Assembly (NCBI GenBank): GCA_029721515.1
Contig: CM056570.1
Location: 725,001 to 789,000, forward strand
Length of the DNA: 64,000 bases
Source: Synanceia verrucosa
Taxonomy: Eukaryota > Chordata > Actinopteri > Perciformes > Synanceiidae
Direction of reading: 5' to 3'
Below, in pieces: positions 12,401 through 24,538 of the stretch (position 1 is its first letter; the number at the start of each line of letters is the position of its first letter). A program made the position numbers and the translations under genes. Below the pieces are notes generated by a model, which worked only from the letters and a program-made list of their open reading frames with translations, searched no databases and was not told the DNA's origin.

Positions 12401-15400
12401 GTCAGACCAGCAGGATCTGGATCAGCCCTGAATGATTCAAGCTCTAACAAACGCATCAAACAGTCAGCATAATGCTACACATACACCATAGTAAACTTTT
12501 CTTTCATTAGCGCATCATATTTTCAATAATCCCTTGAAAAAAAAAAAATGTTCCAGCTCTATATAACTCTATAATACTTTCTGACTTCATGTCCTTTACC
12601 ACTGAAGTAAATAATAAATATTAAATAATTTTAAATAATAATAAAAAAAAGAGTCATTTAGTTGTTTTGTGTTTTTTTCAATACTGAATACTATTTCTAA
12701 AATAAACACAAGATTTAAAGAGGTGCTTTTTGCTTAATTGGCAGATTTTTTTATTCTCATATTTTTATTTATGCTTGTTTTTCCACTTGTATGTGTTCTT
12801 CAAATTCTTGACTTATTCATCATGCACCAAGTCAAATTCCTTTTATGTGCAAAAATAAATTTCACTCTCTCTGATTTTGTGATTCTTTGTGGAACAAAAA
12901 TCAACTAATCAAGGACGGCCCAAGAAATAAAAATACAGAACGACTTAAATTCAGAAAACACTCTCAGGCTCCGGTACGTGCTCTGTCAGATTTCCAGTTT
13001 CTTCGACCCAAACTCCTCTGCATGACTATCCATCTGTTCAGCCAATTAGAGACGGGTTTAAAGTTAATTTGGAAACAGTCTGAGTGGGAACGATGTCTGA
13101 AGAAGAGACTGTAATCATCACATTACCCTCATTCTCAGCTTCGCTTGGCATCATTTTTTTTGGTCCGTTTCATTTTGCAGCAGGGTTTCTGGCAAGATCA
13201 ATAATTCAGCCACAGTCCAGGAATGTTTGAAACTTATTTTTGATGCCTCAGTGAAATGGACTCTCTGACACCCACACATCCTCGCTCAGATAGACTGGAT
13301 GCTTCCTGGATAATGTGGTCTCTCCTAGTCTCTCCGAGGCCCAGACACATGGTGCTGCTGACCTCCAGTGGTCTGACTGGTCCCCACAGCAAACACTGTG
13401 GCCGCATGCAAAATGGCTCACGTGCACCCTGCACCGCTGGCCTGCTTTCAAGCCACGTCTGGAACAAGACTTCACAAGAGAAACAGCCCCATTTTACAGG
13501 TCAAAAGACCAAACCGAGGAGCTCTGTCAATCACTTCTATCGCAGAACATCAAAACATCTATGAGAAAAACCTTGTTCGTGCGTCGAGATCAAGTTAATC
13601 CGCTTATCTAAGGGGAACTGAGCCAACATGGTGTTCGCAGTGTAAGCAGCCTCACTCCTTCCCATTAAAACAGCTCCGACTCCTCAGGCCTGGTTCTGAT
13701 TTAATCCACTAAGCAGCCCAGCTGAGGGAAAAGAGTCAGAGCCAAGCAGGCTGACTGGCAGGTGATCTCTAGGAATCCACTGGAAAACAAGCTTTTTTTT
13801 AACGGTCATCAGCTAACAACTGGAGACTCTGTTTCCTAATGTTTGTTTCTGAGTAAAGGCTGCAACAAAAACCCAATCTAACAGCATTTTACACAGCCCT
13901 TTATTAATATTTCAGTAAAATATAAATACCAGGAAAAATCACCAGGCCTATTTTTCTGCCCCGTCTAAAAAGGACATACCCAAAATAAAAGCAGAAATCT
14001 TCACAGCTACAAGGGCTGTTGAATAATTTTGGTCACCTGTGAGAATCAACATATGTGTCAGTGTTTCAGAGAAAATTCATCTGGAACAGCAGGAAACATA
14101 TATTTTTTATCTCGCCTTAAAAAACAAAACAAAACAAACAAACATCGTAGCATAATTCAAATAGAAATTGGTAATGTAACATCTAATAATTAACTGGGTG
14201 AAAAAAAATGGTAAAAATGTGAACCTGAACAATTTTATGGATGTATTAGTGCAGGTATTTTGGATGTGCCATTTGACCTTTCTCAGGTATCAGATCATTT
14301 TGAAATTCAACCAGACCTCTATAAAATTTTCAATACAAAAACAGACCATTCAACAGAAATTAGGTTTTATTTTGTAGAACAGCAAACAGCACTGACTCTG
14401 TGCTGGTTGTTGTTTTTCAACTGAAATCTACTAAATTCAGGAATGTCTGTGTCAAGTTTGATTCAAACACCATGTCAAAATTCAAACTCCATGTCAATCG
14501 ACTGGTCAATACTGTTTTTTCCAGCTGAGACATAAAACGGTAACGGTTGTTATCAGCTTGTTGGGCCACGAGCAGAAAAAAACAGTATAATTTCATATTT
14601 AGGCTGGAAAAATATAATGAGAATGGAAAGAGTCCAACCACTAATCTGGAGGTAATATCCTCTCTAAGCATTCAAATTAAATGGCTAAAGCGCCTGATGA
14701 ATTTTGCAACCAACCAGCCTGTGACCAGCACGCCAAGAATCCAATGTTGTTTACATCAAGGACTGCAGAACAAACCAGAAAGCCCAGAACCAGTACACCA
14801 CCTCTCACTGTGTGTCTGCTTTCAACCTTGATGAAATGATTTCTACAGAAACACAACTGATGAAAATAAATACGGCATGCGGCTTTCAGTGCTAAGAGTC
14901 TGAAGAGTCAAATGATTCATCAATAAAAACAGCAAAATGTGACAAAATAAATCCACAGGGAGAGAAAGAGCACGGCTGTCATGATGTCTATTTCAGCAGC
15001 AGCAGATTGAATAAATGTGTTTCAGAAAGGAGAAGCATTCCTGCTCTCAGTTATCTGTTCAAGCATGTTGTCAGCATCGCTTGATTCAACCCAGAAAACC
15101 AGGTTTCCGTTCATATCCACACATACACCACCACTCTCATCTCGGTCCAATTCACTTCCCAGCATGCCCTCTGCCTCCCGTACACTGTCACTCTCACTCT
15201 CCATCATCTGTGGCCAATCAGGGCTCAGTAATGAGCCATGATGGCTGTTTGATTGGTTGGGTTTCCACAGCAGCTTTTTCCACAAAAATGGCCACAAGCT
15301 GGAAGGAAATAGAAAAATAACTCCCAGCTTATTAATGTGGACACAGAGCCAAGACCAGTCACACCACAGACCAGTCACACCAGAGACCAGTAACACCAGA

Positions 15401-18400
15401 GACCAGTAACACCAGAGACCAGTCACACCACAGACCAGTCACACCACAGACCAGTCACACCAGAGACCAGTCACACCAGAGACCAGTCACACCACAGACC
15501 AGTCACACCACAGACCAGTCACACCAGAGACCAGTAACACCAGAGACCAGTCACACCACAGACCAGTAACACCAGAGACCAGTAACACCACAGACCAGTC
15601 ACACCAGAGACCAGTCACACCAGTCACACCACAGACCAGTAACACCACAGACCAGTCACACCACAGACCAGTAACACCACAGACCAGTCACACCACAGAC
15701 CAGTCACACCACAGACCAGTCACACCACAGACCAGTCACACCACAGACCAGTAACACCAGAGACCAGTAACACCAGAGACCAGTCACACCACAGACCAGT
15801 CACACCACAGACCAGTCACACCAGAGACCAGTAACACCACAGACCAGTAACACCACAGACCAGTCACACCACAGACCAGTCACACCACAGACCAGTCACA
15901 CCAGAGACCAGTAACACCACAGACCAGTAACACCAGAGACCAGTCACACCACAGACCAGTCACACCACAGACCAGTCACACCAGAGACCAGTCACACCAC
16001 AGACCAGTCACACCACAGACCAGTAACACCAGAGACCAGTCACACCACAGACCAGTCACACCACAGACCAGTCACACCACAGACCAGTAACACCAGAGAC
16101 CAGTAACACCAGAGACCAGTAACACCAGAGACCAGTCACACCAGAGACCAGTCACACCACAGACCAGTCACACCAGAGACCAGTCACACCACAGACCAGT
16201 CACACCAGAGACCAGTCACACCACAGACCAGTCACACCAGAGACCAGTAACACCACAGACCAGTCACACCACAGACCAGTCACACCAGAGACCAGTCACA
16301 CCACAGACCAGTCACACCAGAGACCAGTAACACCACAGACCAGTAACACCAGAGACCAGTCACACCACAGACCAGTAACACCAGAGACCAGTCACACCAC
16401 AGACCAGTCACACCAGAGACCAGTAACACCAGAGACCAGTAACACCAGAGACCAGTAACACCAGAGACCAGTCACACCACAGACCAGTCACACCACAGAC
16501 CAGTCACACCACAGACCAGTCACACCAGAGACCAGTCACACCACAGACCAGTCACACCACAGACCAGTAACACCAGAGACCAGTCACACCAGAGACCAGT
16601 CACACCACAGACCAGTCACACCACAGACCAGTCACACCACAGACCAGTAACACCAGAGACCAGTCACACCACAGACCAGTCACACCACAGACCAGTCACA
16701 CCAGAGACCAGTCACACCACAGACCAGTAACACCACAGACCAGTCACACCACAGACCAGTCACACCACAGACCAGTCACACCACAGACCAGTAACACCAG
16801 AGGCCAGTAACACCAGAGACCAGTCACACCACAGACCAGTAACACCAGAGACCAGTAACACCAGAGACCAGTCACACCCCAGACCAGTCACACCACAGAC
16901 CAGTAACACCACAGACCAGTCACACCACAGACCAGTCACACCACAGACCAGTAACACCAGAGACCAGTAACACCACAGACCAGTCACACCACAGACCAGT
17001 AACACCAGAGACCAGTCACACCACAGACCAGTAACACCACAGACCAGTAACACCACAGACCAGTAACACCACAGACCAGTAACACCAGAGACCAGTAACA
17101 CCACAGACCAGTCACACCCCAGACCAGTCACACCACAGACCAGTAACACCACAGACCAGTAACACCACAGACCAGTCACACCCCAGACCAGTCACACCAC
17201 AGACCAGTAACACCACAGACCAGTCACACCACAGACCAGTCACACCAGAGACCAGTAACACCAGAGACCAGTCACACCACAGACCAGTAACACCAGAGAC
17301 CAGTAACACCAGAGACCAGTAACACCACAGACCAGTCACACCACAGACCAGTCACACCACAGACCAGTCACACCACAGACCAGTCACACCACAGACCAGT
17401 CACACCAGAGACCAGTAACACCAGAGACCAGTCACACCACAGACCAGTCACACCACAGACCAGTCACACCAGAGACCAGTAACACCACAGACCAGTCACA
17501 CCACAGACCAGTAACACCAGAGACCAGTAACACCAGAGACCAGTAACACCACAGACCAGTCACACCCCAGACCAGTCACACCACAGACCAGTCACACCCC
17601 AGACCAGTCACACCCCAGACCAGTCACACCCCAGACCAGTCACACCAGAGACCAGTCACACCAGAGACCAGTCACACCAGAGACCAGTAACACCAGAGAC
17701 CAGTAACACCAGAGACCAGTCACACCACAGACCAGTAACACCAGAGACCAGTAACACCAGAGACCAGTCACACCACAGACCAGTAACACCAGAGACCAGT
17801 AACACCAGAGACCAGTCACACCACAGACCAGTCACACCACAGACCAGTCACACCAGAGACCAGTAACACCAGAGACCAGTAACACCAGAGACCAGTAACA
17901 CCACAGACCAGTCACACCACAGACCAGTCACACCAGAGACCAGTCACACCAGAGACCAGTCACACCAGAGACCAGTCACACCACAGACCAGTCACACCAC
18001 AGACCAGTAACACCAGAGACCAGTAACACCAGAGACCAGTCACACCACAGACCAGTAACACCAGAGACCAGTAACACCACAGACCAGTCACACCCCAGAC
18101 CAGTCACACCACAGACCAGTAACACCACAGACCAGTCACACCACAGACCAGTCACACCACAGACCAGTAACACCAGAGACCAGTAACACCACAGACCAGT
18201 CACACCCCAGACCAGTCACACCACAGACCAGTAACACCACAGACCAGTCACACCCCAGACCAGTCACACCACAGACCAGTAACACCACAGACCAGTCACA
18301 CCACAGACCAGTCACACCAGAGACCAGTAACACCAGAGACCAGTCACACCAGAGACCAGTCACACCACAGACCAGTAACACCAGAGACCAGTAACACCAG

Positions 18401-21400
18401 AGACCAGTCACACCACAGACCAGTAACACCAGAGACCAGTAACACCAGAGACCAGTCACACCACAGACCAGTAACACCAGAGACCAGTAACACCAGAGAC
18501 CAGTAACACCAGAGACCAGTCACACCACAGACCAGTAACACCAGAGACCAGTAACACCACAGACCAGTCACACCCCAGACCAGTCACACCACAGACCAGT
18601 CACACCACAGACCAGTAACACCACAGACCAGTCACACCACAGACCAGTAACACCAGAGACCAGTCACACCACAGACCAGTAACACCAGAGACCAGTCACA
18701 CCACAGACCAGTCACACCAGAGACCAGTCACACCACAGACCAGTAACACCAGAGACCAGTCACACCACAGACCAGTAACACCAGAGACCAGTCACACCAC
18801 AGACCAGTCACACCACAGACCAGTCACACCAGAGACCAGTAACACCAGAGACCAGTCACACCACAGACAATAATAACATTACCCTGTACATTACGAGTAC
18901 TACTATAATATTTTAAACTGCAGTAGACCAAATTTGTCCAGCAAACAGGAGCACTTTGATTTTGACATTTGCTTGTTTGTTTTAATATTTTACAGAACAT
19001 TTGGTTTAAAGCCAATTAAGACACAACTTTAAAAAAATAAAAGACAGTTCCTGAGCCGGTGGAGCAGGGTGCTACACTTTACATCACATCCTCCATCCTG
19101 ATGTTGATCCTGGTCACATGGTGACTGGAAGCACCGTGGATAACTATGACAACAAATGACCATATCTAGATCCATGAGTCCACCAGCTGGCAGTTAAAAA
19201 TCTTAAACTACATTCTGTTCCTATATTTCGGTGCCACAGAATGAACTCATACCAACTAGAACTCAAAACAGCGACCACATCAAGTTTCCCCTCTGCTGTC
19301 AGAACAAACAGCCACATCTGTCAGCATGTCAGCACAGTGGACAAACACCTTTGATCTGACACTTTCTTTTATTTTTTTTTTTATTCTTCTCCATGCTCTT
19401 CATGCTCTTCTGGCCTCCAGCAGGTTCCACGTGTACCAGCTGAACTGGGACAGACCCAGACCCTGCAGCACTGGAGCTGGTCATAAATACCTCAGTCTGT
19501 ACTTGTCCTGCTCAGGAAAGTAAAGAATTTACAGCAGCTTGTACTATCATTATAGCTCTGGTAAATACTTAGATATACTAGCAGCAGTGGGGGAAACGTT
19601 GATACCACACAGTGTCATGGTTTGTTGTGTGGCAATACTGTTCCAGTGCACAGACATCAAGTACAACTATTAACCTCTGAACAATGCATCAGTCATTATT
19701 AAGGCTTTAGAAGGTTAGAACAGCTCAGTTTTAAAGTGATGATCATAACATGATCAGAAGACTGAACTGGAATCAACCACATCATCTTAGCTAAATAATG
19801 CTCCAAAGATACAGAAAATTTTCAAAAGAGTCCCTTGAACTCTGACCTAAAGATCTGGAAATGAAAATTATCAGAAAACTGGAAAAAAGGAAATAAGTCA
19901 CAATATTACTTTTAATTAAAAATTGTAAAACAACTTTCCGTCCTTGCTACTTAATATTTCTTATCTGAACTGTTTCTATTTTACTCATATTATTACAATA
20001 TGTAATTCAATGCTTTTGTGTCGTTAATATGACTGTGTAGCATGGAGCAGCTTAAAATGCGTCATGACTCAATCCTGTAATTTATAGTCACAATAAAGCT
20101 GAACAAAGCAGTAATATTTCAGACTTGTAATGTTGGGATGAAATGTGATTTCTGTTGTTCAGAGGAGGAGATGAGACATCCTGATCAAATCCATGAAATG
20201 ACCTTCTCTCTGACGGACATGGTTTATTTCATCAAAGTGTTTCATTCACTTTTTCATGATGTCAGCAGAGGTTATGTAAGGTAAGGCCTCTATGAATAAA
20301 AGAGCTATAAAACCCTGTGATGAGGACAGCTATGCCAAGTAAAGTTTCATTCATTAAACTTATTTAATCAAGAAAAAGCTCCTCATCTTTGTGTGGCTCT
20401 CTGCCACAACTTCCTCCTGCAGACGGAGTAAATCTCTGCTCACAGGTTAACAAATATAGAATTTCACTTTTTTTAATGCTCAGTATTTTCCTGACTGACA
20501 GAGGAAATTGGGGACTATTTCCATCACTGGAATAATCAAGAATGAATTAAACAGTGTGCTCAGGATAATGAAGGAAAATGGCATTAACGGCTCTCTTGCA
20601 CAGGCAATTAATATCATATAATACACTGAGGTGTATAAGGAAAATATGGAATAGCTATCTATTTTTTCAGCTTTTTGTCAAGTAAAAGACAGGAGTTTGT
20701 AGAAAAGGAATATTACTGAACTCAGGTAAACATGTTATTTAATAAAAGGAAACAGAATTTCACTGCTGTCGACAACAGAAGTCCAGATTTTAACAAGTAA
20801 CTGTGAAAACAAACACACTGGTGTTAGTTCACAGTGATAAGGGCGGTAGGGTGGAGCCGAGCCGAGCCGAGCTGAGTCTGACCCTGAAGACTCGTGACGA
20901 CTAGAGAAACAAGCTGGACCAGAAATCAGCCTGATGATGCCAAACTCTTCTGCTCAGCCGACTGAAAATACTCCACTACAAGCAAAAGTCACACATTAAA
21001 AGAGCACCATCAGCAAAAGTTATTACAGTAAACGTATTGATAGTTGTTAATACTACTACTACTACTACTACAACAGAACTGTACAAACTGAACATTTTGC
21101 AATTTCTGTACATACTGTCTTACATTTTATTATATTATTTACTTCTGTATATACTGTCAATATTTAGATATATTCCATAACCTATCCTCCTGTACATCAT
21201 TAGCCTCATGGCATACTTGTCTGTCATATTTCAATGTTTTCAGAAAAGATGGGAAAAAAACACTTTTTAAACACACATAAACACACGTTTTATTTCTACT
21301 GTAACAGTCAGTTCAGACCAGATGTGCGAAAAATAATTTCATAACAAATAAAAGTTATAAAGTTAAGCAGATATCCCAATTTTGTTAAATTATCACTTAA

Positions 21401-22298
21401 GCTATAAGGTTTATATTCACATGATATAAGATCGTGTTACCTTGAGCTTGTGATATGAGAAATGACAATTAAGTTGAATCTAATCTAATATTACAGTTGA
21501 AGTTTCATTGTATTACTGACTGAGATTGAGATCATTTTAACTCCTTTTTATACCATTAGGCAGTTTATGAGGCACATAGTCATGAACATATAGATCTATG
21601 TAATGAAAGCTACTCCAGGAAGTAGACCACTCCTTCCTAACTACCTTAGCAACAGAGACAATCCTCAGCTCCTGCTGAGTCAACCAGCTGAAGATAACCT
21701 TTTCTACGATTCCCCAAACTGGATGAATACCACACATATAGACACAAAATGATTTGTCATACCTCAATGTGTTTGTAAGTACGATATGAGCTGAATATTG
21801 AACAGTAAAACTACAATATTTAAGAGAGCAGCACGAAAGCCATGTGAATAAGAACTCCAACACGGATCTGGATGTTGAAAGTAAAACCTGCTAAAGTTAG
21901 CAAGCTAGAAGCAGGTACAGCCTCATAGAAGCTGTGATGAGTGACTGATCCCACTAGCCGGTTACAATGAAGTTTGAGCTGTCAGAGCTAACAGACCTGT
22001 GACCAGCTAACCAGGCTAACTCAGACCAGCAGCCCAGCAGCTCGTTAAAGACGTGAACGAGTCTGTCACCATCCAAGAAACACAGTCACACTTTAAATCA
22101 AACACTCACAGGCTAAGCTAACACACAACTCAGCTGTCGGCGCAGGTAAACAAGGCAGGGATGCTAACAGTAGCCACGGCTAACATTAGCTAACAAGCAC
22201 AACTTACAGTAGTAAGCGACGACCGGGTCCCGTTTGTCGTGTTCCTGTGCGGTCCGCAGGTGGTGCTGGACGGCTTTGAACTGAGGAGGTACCGCCAT
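355..22298 (-). CDS. vta1: VTA1, ESCRT/VPS4 regulator (partial, coding exons 1-3; 3' part outside window)
   Basis: VTA1 (LIP5) is a cytosolic and endosomal protein that binds the AAA-ATPase VPS4 and ESCRT-III subunits and stimulates ESCRT-III disassembly during multivesicular-body sorting and membrane scission. Seen here: three exons joined by GT-AG introns give 314 nt, or 104 codons plus 2 nt. They contain the family signatures QHHLRTAQEHDKRDPVVAYY, RLYAMQTGMK, PECRKFL, ENYALKMFLYADNEDR and GRFH. This is the helical N-terminal region holding the tandem MIT-type domains; the central linker and C-terminal VPS4-binding part are missing because they lie left of position 1. The start at 22298 is preferred because it opens the conserved block and has G at -3 and +4. 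The neighbour GJE1 is on the same strand, as in other vertebrates. Intron 1 is about 15 kb and full of minisatellites. The family call is near certain; whether this is the only fish copy cannot be told. Confidence 0.96.
1725..2094. repeat. 15-bp minisatellite (AGCATGTCCTGCTGC)n
   Basis: There are about 24 tandem 15-mers built on GCATGTCCTGCTGCA, with variants such as GCAGAAACATGTCCT and GCAGAAAAATGTACT. The period is a multiple of three, so the array stays open in several frames on both strands and produces Cys-rich spurious ORFs. It lies in VTA1 intron 2. Confidence 0.95.
2187..2225 (+). repeat. Possible retroelement 3' tail fragment
   Basis: The sequence GAGGGACAAATAAAGGGATT is followed by a short TTC-rich run. 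This ending (gggac-AATAAA-ggatt-microsatellite) is typical of the 3' tails of fish non-LTR elements. No coding part remains next to it, so the assignment is tentative. Confidence 0.35.
3473..3520 (+). mobile_element. Possible truncated DNA-transposon end
   Basis: TAGGGCTGAGTATCGATTCC followed by repeated CGATT words resembles a family of fish transposon termini that begin 'agggctgggtatcgatt'. No matching inverted terminus was seen nearby, so this is at most a relic. Confidence 0.3.
5953..5960. repeat. Left target-site duplication of the MITE
   Basis: AATAACAT directly abuts the left terminus and is identical to positions 6728-6735 at the right terminus. Confidence 0.9.
5961..6727. mobile_element. 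Non-autonomous hAT-type transposon (MITE) with 8-bp target-site duplication
   Basis: The left end reads TAGAGATGCACCGATCC. The right end is its exact inverse, GGATCGGTGCATCTCTA, so the terminal inverted repeats match over 17 bp. The element is 767 bp and is flanked on both sides by the identical octamer AATAACAT. An 8-bp duplication with TAGAGATG-type ends is characteristic of hAT-superfamily elements. The left end also carries nested GATCGGATATCGG-type palindromes. There is no transposase frame, so it is non-autonomous and would have been mobilised in trans. The perfect target duplication shows the insertion is intact. Superfamily assignment rests on TSD length and terminus style. Confidence 0.9.
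6728..6735. repeat. Right target-site duplication of the MITE
   Basis: AATAACAT directly abuts the right terminus and is identical to positions 5953-5960. Confidence 0.9.
7133..7227 (-). CDS. vta1: VTA1 coding exon 2
   Basis: The exon has 95 nt and reads (C)RLYAMQTGMKLDSKSP...LMDQLES. The acceptor is TTTCAG|GTCGGC and the donor is GAGTCA|GTAAGTC (phase 0). An open frame continues past the donor for some 20 codons, but that part has no VTA1 similarity and is intron. Confidence 0.95.
10595..12155. repeat. About 23-bp GGTACC minisatellite, roughly 67 units
   Basis: The core is GGGGTACCTGCGTTCAGAGA preceded by GGT. Variants are mixed along the array: four or five Gs before TACC, TGCG or TGTG, TTCAGAGA or the shorter TTAGGA, and TAACTG in place of TACCTG. 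Nearly every unit holds a KpnI-type GGTACC palindrome and a GGTGGGG run. Long frames such as REVGYLRSERWG are produced by the repeat and are not genes. Confidence 0.96.
12826..12882 (+). repeat. Possible retroelement 3' tail fragment
   Basis: The sequence around CAAGTCAAATTCCTTTTATG and the following AAAAATAAATTTCACTCTCT resembles the 3' ends of fish non-LTR elements. The preceding 200 bp are T-rich, as is common upstream of such tails. No reverse-transcriptase sequence is present. Confidence 0.35.
15349..18868. repeat. 16-bp minisatellite (CACACCACAGACCAGT)n, about 220 units, 3.5 kb
   Basis: This near-perfect array has a 16-bp period. Three positions vary in blocks: CACACC or AACACC, and ACAGACC, AGAGACC or CCAGACC. 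One 10-bp partial unit occurs near 15620. It starts right after AGCCAAGACCAGT and ends in unique sequence near 18868. On the minus strand the variants create long Trp/Cys/Val-rich frames (WCDWSVVLLVCGVTGL), which are artefacts. Confidence 0.97.
22208..22298 (-). CDS. vta1: VTA1 coding exon 1
   Basis: The exon has 91 coding nt: ATG at 22298 followed by 30 codons reading MAVPPQFKAV...VVAYY, then one nt of a split Cys codon. The donor is T|GTAAGTT at 22207 (phase 1). The Cys codon is completed as T|GT by exon 2, giving the conserved YYCRLYAM junction. Confidence 0.96.
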
Positions 22299-22384
22299 GT
22301 CTGATTAAAACCCCCCACGAGACAAAACACAACGAAAAACAGCGAAACTGACTCCCTGTTGTTGTTGTTAGCAAGCCTTCAACT

Positions 22385-22441
22385 CACTTCCGCGTTTATC
22401 AGCCAATAGGAGCGGCCGAATTCGCGGGATGGTTGACGTCA
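22385..22441 (-). promoter_or_regulatory. VTA1 promoter elements: ETS-like, CCAAT and CRE motifs
   Basis: About 90-145 bp upstream of the VTA1 ATG are ACTTCCG (CGGAAGT on the gene strand, ETS-like) near 22386-22393, CCAAT at 22403-22407 and the perfect CRE palindrome TGACGTCA at 22434-22441. The sequence is locally CpG-rich (CGCG, CGGCCG, CGCGGG), unlike its AT-rich surroundings. No TATA box is evident. This fits a TATA-less housekeeping promoter, as expected for an ESCRT gene. Confidence 0.7.
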
Positions 22442-24490
22442 CGAACTGCTCAGGTGGGGCAGCTTTTATCCAGTAAAACAAGATGTTAGATGTTATTAAT
22501 ATTACATAATGTTCACGTGGCTTTTGTTGTTAAATAAATAAATTATTCCCTCCTGTTTTTTCATTGTATTTGTTTTTTTATTGTCATGCAAACAACAATT
22601 ACAGGGAAGTGATAACAAAGTAATACATATTTGTGCTAGAGAGAAAAATAATTGCAAAGTGAATAAACTGGTTCTGAACAGCAATGATGTACGCAATGCA
22701 CAATGAGAGGAAATTAACGTAAACTGAGAAATATTAGCGAATAATCAATCTACAGGACAAGTTTGCATATTATTGAGTTCATCATAGACTACATATTAAG
22801 GCACAACTGGATCAACATCAATTTACTGACTTTATTTGAAATCCTGTATGTAGAATAGAAACAGTGTGTATCCCTTTTTGCATATTTCTATATTTTTCAT
22901 AGCATCATTGTGGTTCAGTGTTTGTTCCAATAAAAAAAATGTCCTTTTTAATTAATTTCATTGGTGTAATTTTGAATTGTGCATGATTCAAGTTAAAGCA
23001 TGATTTGTTTAATTACTAAACTAGTTAGTAATAAATTAGTGGAGAACAGGAAATTAGAGCTTCCTAGAAATGTTCTTCAGACTCATTTATGTTTTCAAAC
23101 AAACTGTAATAATTAATAATCATAAGTTAATTTAATATTTTTATTGAAGAAATTTGTAGTCAGACATTAATGAACCCACTAAGGATATTCAGAATATTCA
23201 GGTTATTCACTGATTGAGTTTGCAGAAGTCAGGCATACAGGCAAAAATATTAATTAATATTAATAATAAGAACATGTTGGACAAACTGAACCAGGAAGTG
23301 GTGGGATCACAGTTCACGACCCTTTTATAAAACTGCAGCAGAGGAAAGACTACAGTCACTCTCATATCCATATATTTTATGTATTCTTTGGTCTGAACCA
23401 GATCAGAAACGTGGTGCATCGTTCAGATTCAGACTGGTTCTGGTGAAGTGGGGCTTGGAAATGAGCCTTTCCTGGGCTGGTTCAGGCAGCTGTGGTCGAG
23501 GGTTTGGGAGAATCTCTTAGCTCTGCTCCAAGCCCACCCACTTCACTGGTGATTAATCTGTGCGCTGCTTGGCTGACACCCCACCACAGCTTATACCACT
23601 GTTGATACTGGCCTTCAGAGCTGCTATATACAGTACTGTATATATTATTTATGCATGTATCCACACAGACAGTCTGCAGCTCCTCTTCTCACACTGAATA
23701 TGTTCCCAACAAAACAATAAACTCAGGCCCTCCTGCTCATGCAACATATTTTCATCTGGATTAATCAAGTAAAATAAACTATGTTCATGATAATGAAGGA
23801 AAATTACAGTAAATTTGCAATAAAGAAACAGACTCATTTGCATCGTTACACTCATACCACAATAACACTGGTGGTGAGAGAGTGATACAACTCTCTCATA
23901 ATCTACCTGTGCAAAATTTATTTTCTAACTATCATCTATCTACACAGCCAATTTTACACAAAACACAACTATTTGATATAATGTAATAAAATGAGGAATA
24001 TGGCCACCTACTGCCTGATGTGAAGCCCCTGAGCTAACACTGGGTTAATGTAAAAGGTGCATCAAGCATCTTTCTCTGTTGTGTGAAGACCCTGAACATA
24101 TTTTGCATGAACTGCCAACACCAGCAGCCACTCAGCTGCAGGCTTTGATGAGTTACATGAGGAGGAAGTAGCACTGATATCCATGGAAACTGATGAGGTT
24201 TGGAGACCATTTTGCAAATGTCTGGAAGAGTGCCTCCTTCCTTTCACATCCAATAACTCTGTGTCCCTTCTTCGCCTTCTACCCAGCTTGTTTTCCATCC
24301 ATCCATCCATTTTCTGCCACTTGTTTCCCAACAAGCTTGTTAACCAGCTTGTTGTGATTTTGCATAAAGCATCGTAAATATGAGTTGATTGATGTCACCT
24401 GTCAGCTGTGTTTACTGACCAGCAGCAGCAGAAATGGAGTTTCTCCACTGTTTGTTTCATCATTTTAAATGGAAATATCTAGGATGTATT

Positions 24491-24538
24491 AGGGGACGAT
24501 TAATCAAAGAATCCAAATAGTTAATCGTGATTAATCAC
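24491..24538 (+). mobile_element. Possible DNA-transposon fragment (TTAATCGTGATTAATCAC)
   Basis: The palindromic core TTAATCGTGATTAA resembles a common fish transposon terminus. A related sequence occurs on the other strand near 54890-54905. No target duplication or opposite end was found. Confidence 0.35.

Larger units (their letters stand above)
7228..22207 (-). other. VTA1 intron 1 (about 15 kb)
   Basis: The long first intron holds a GGTACC-bearing minisatellite (10595-12155), a 16-mer minisatellite (15349-18868) and a retroelement-tail-like fragment (12826-12882). The rest is AT-rich unique sequence. Open frames at 7793-8167, 12887-13114 and 13256-13564 were read through and show no recognisable domain. 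Short TTAGC/GCTAA-rich stretches lie near the promoter end (21890-22200). Confidence 0.85.

Noticed and set aside
15349..18868. Long minus-strand frames rich in Trp, Cys, Val and Leu (WCDWSVVLLVCGVTGL), resembling membrane protein
   Set aside because: They come from the 16-bp tandem repeat, whose frames rotate every three units; there is no codon bias, start context or family match.
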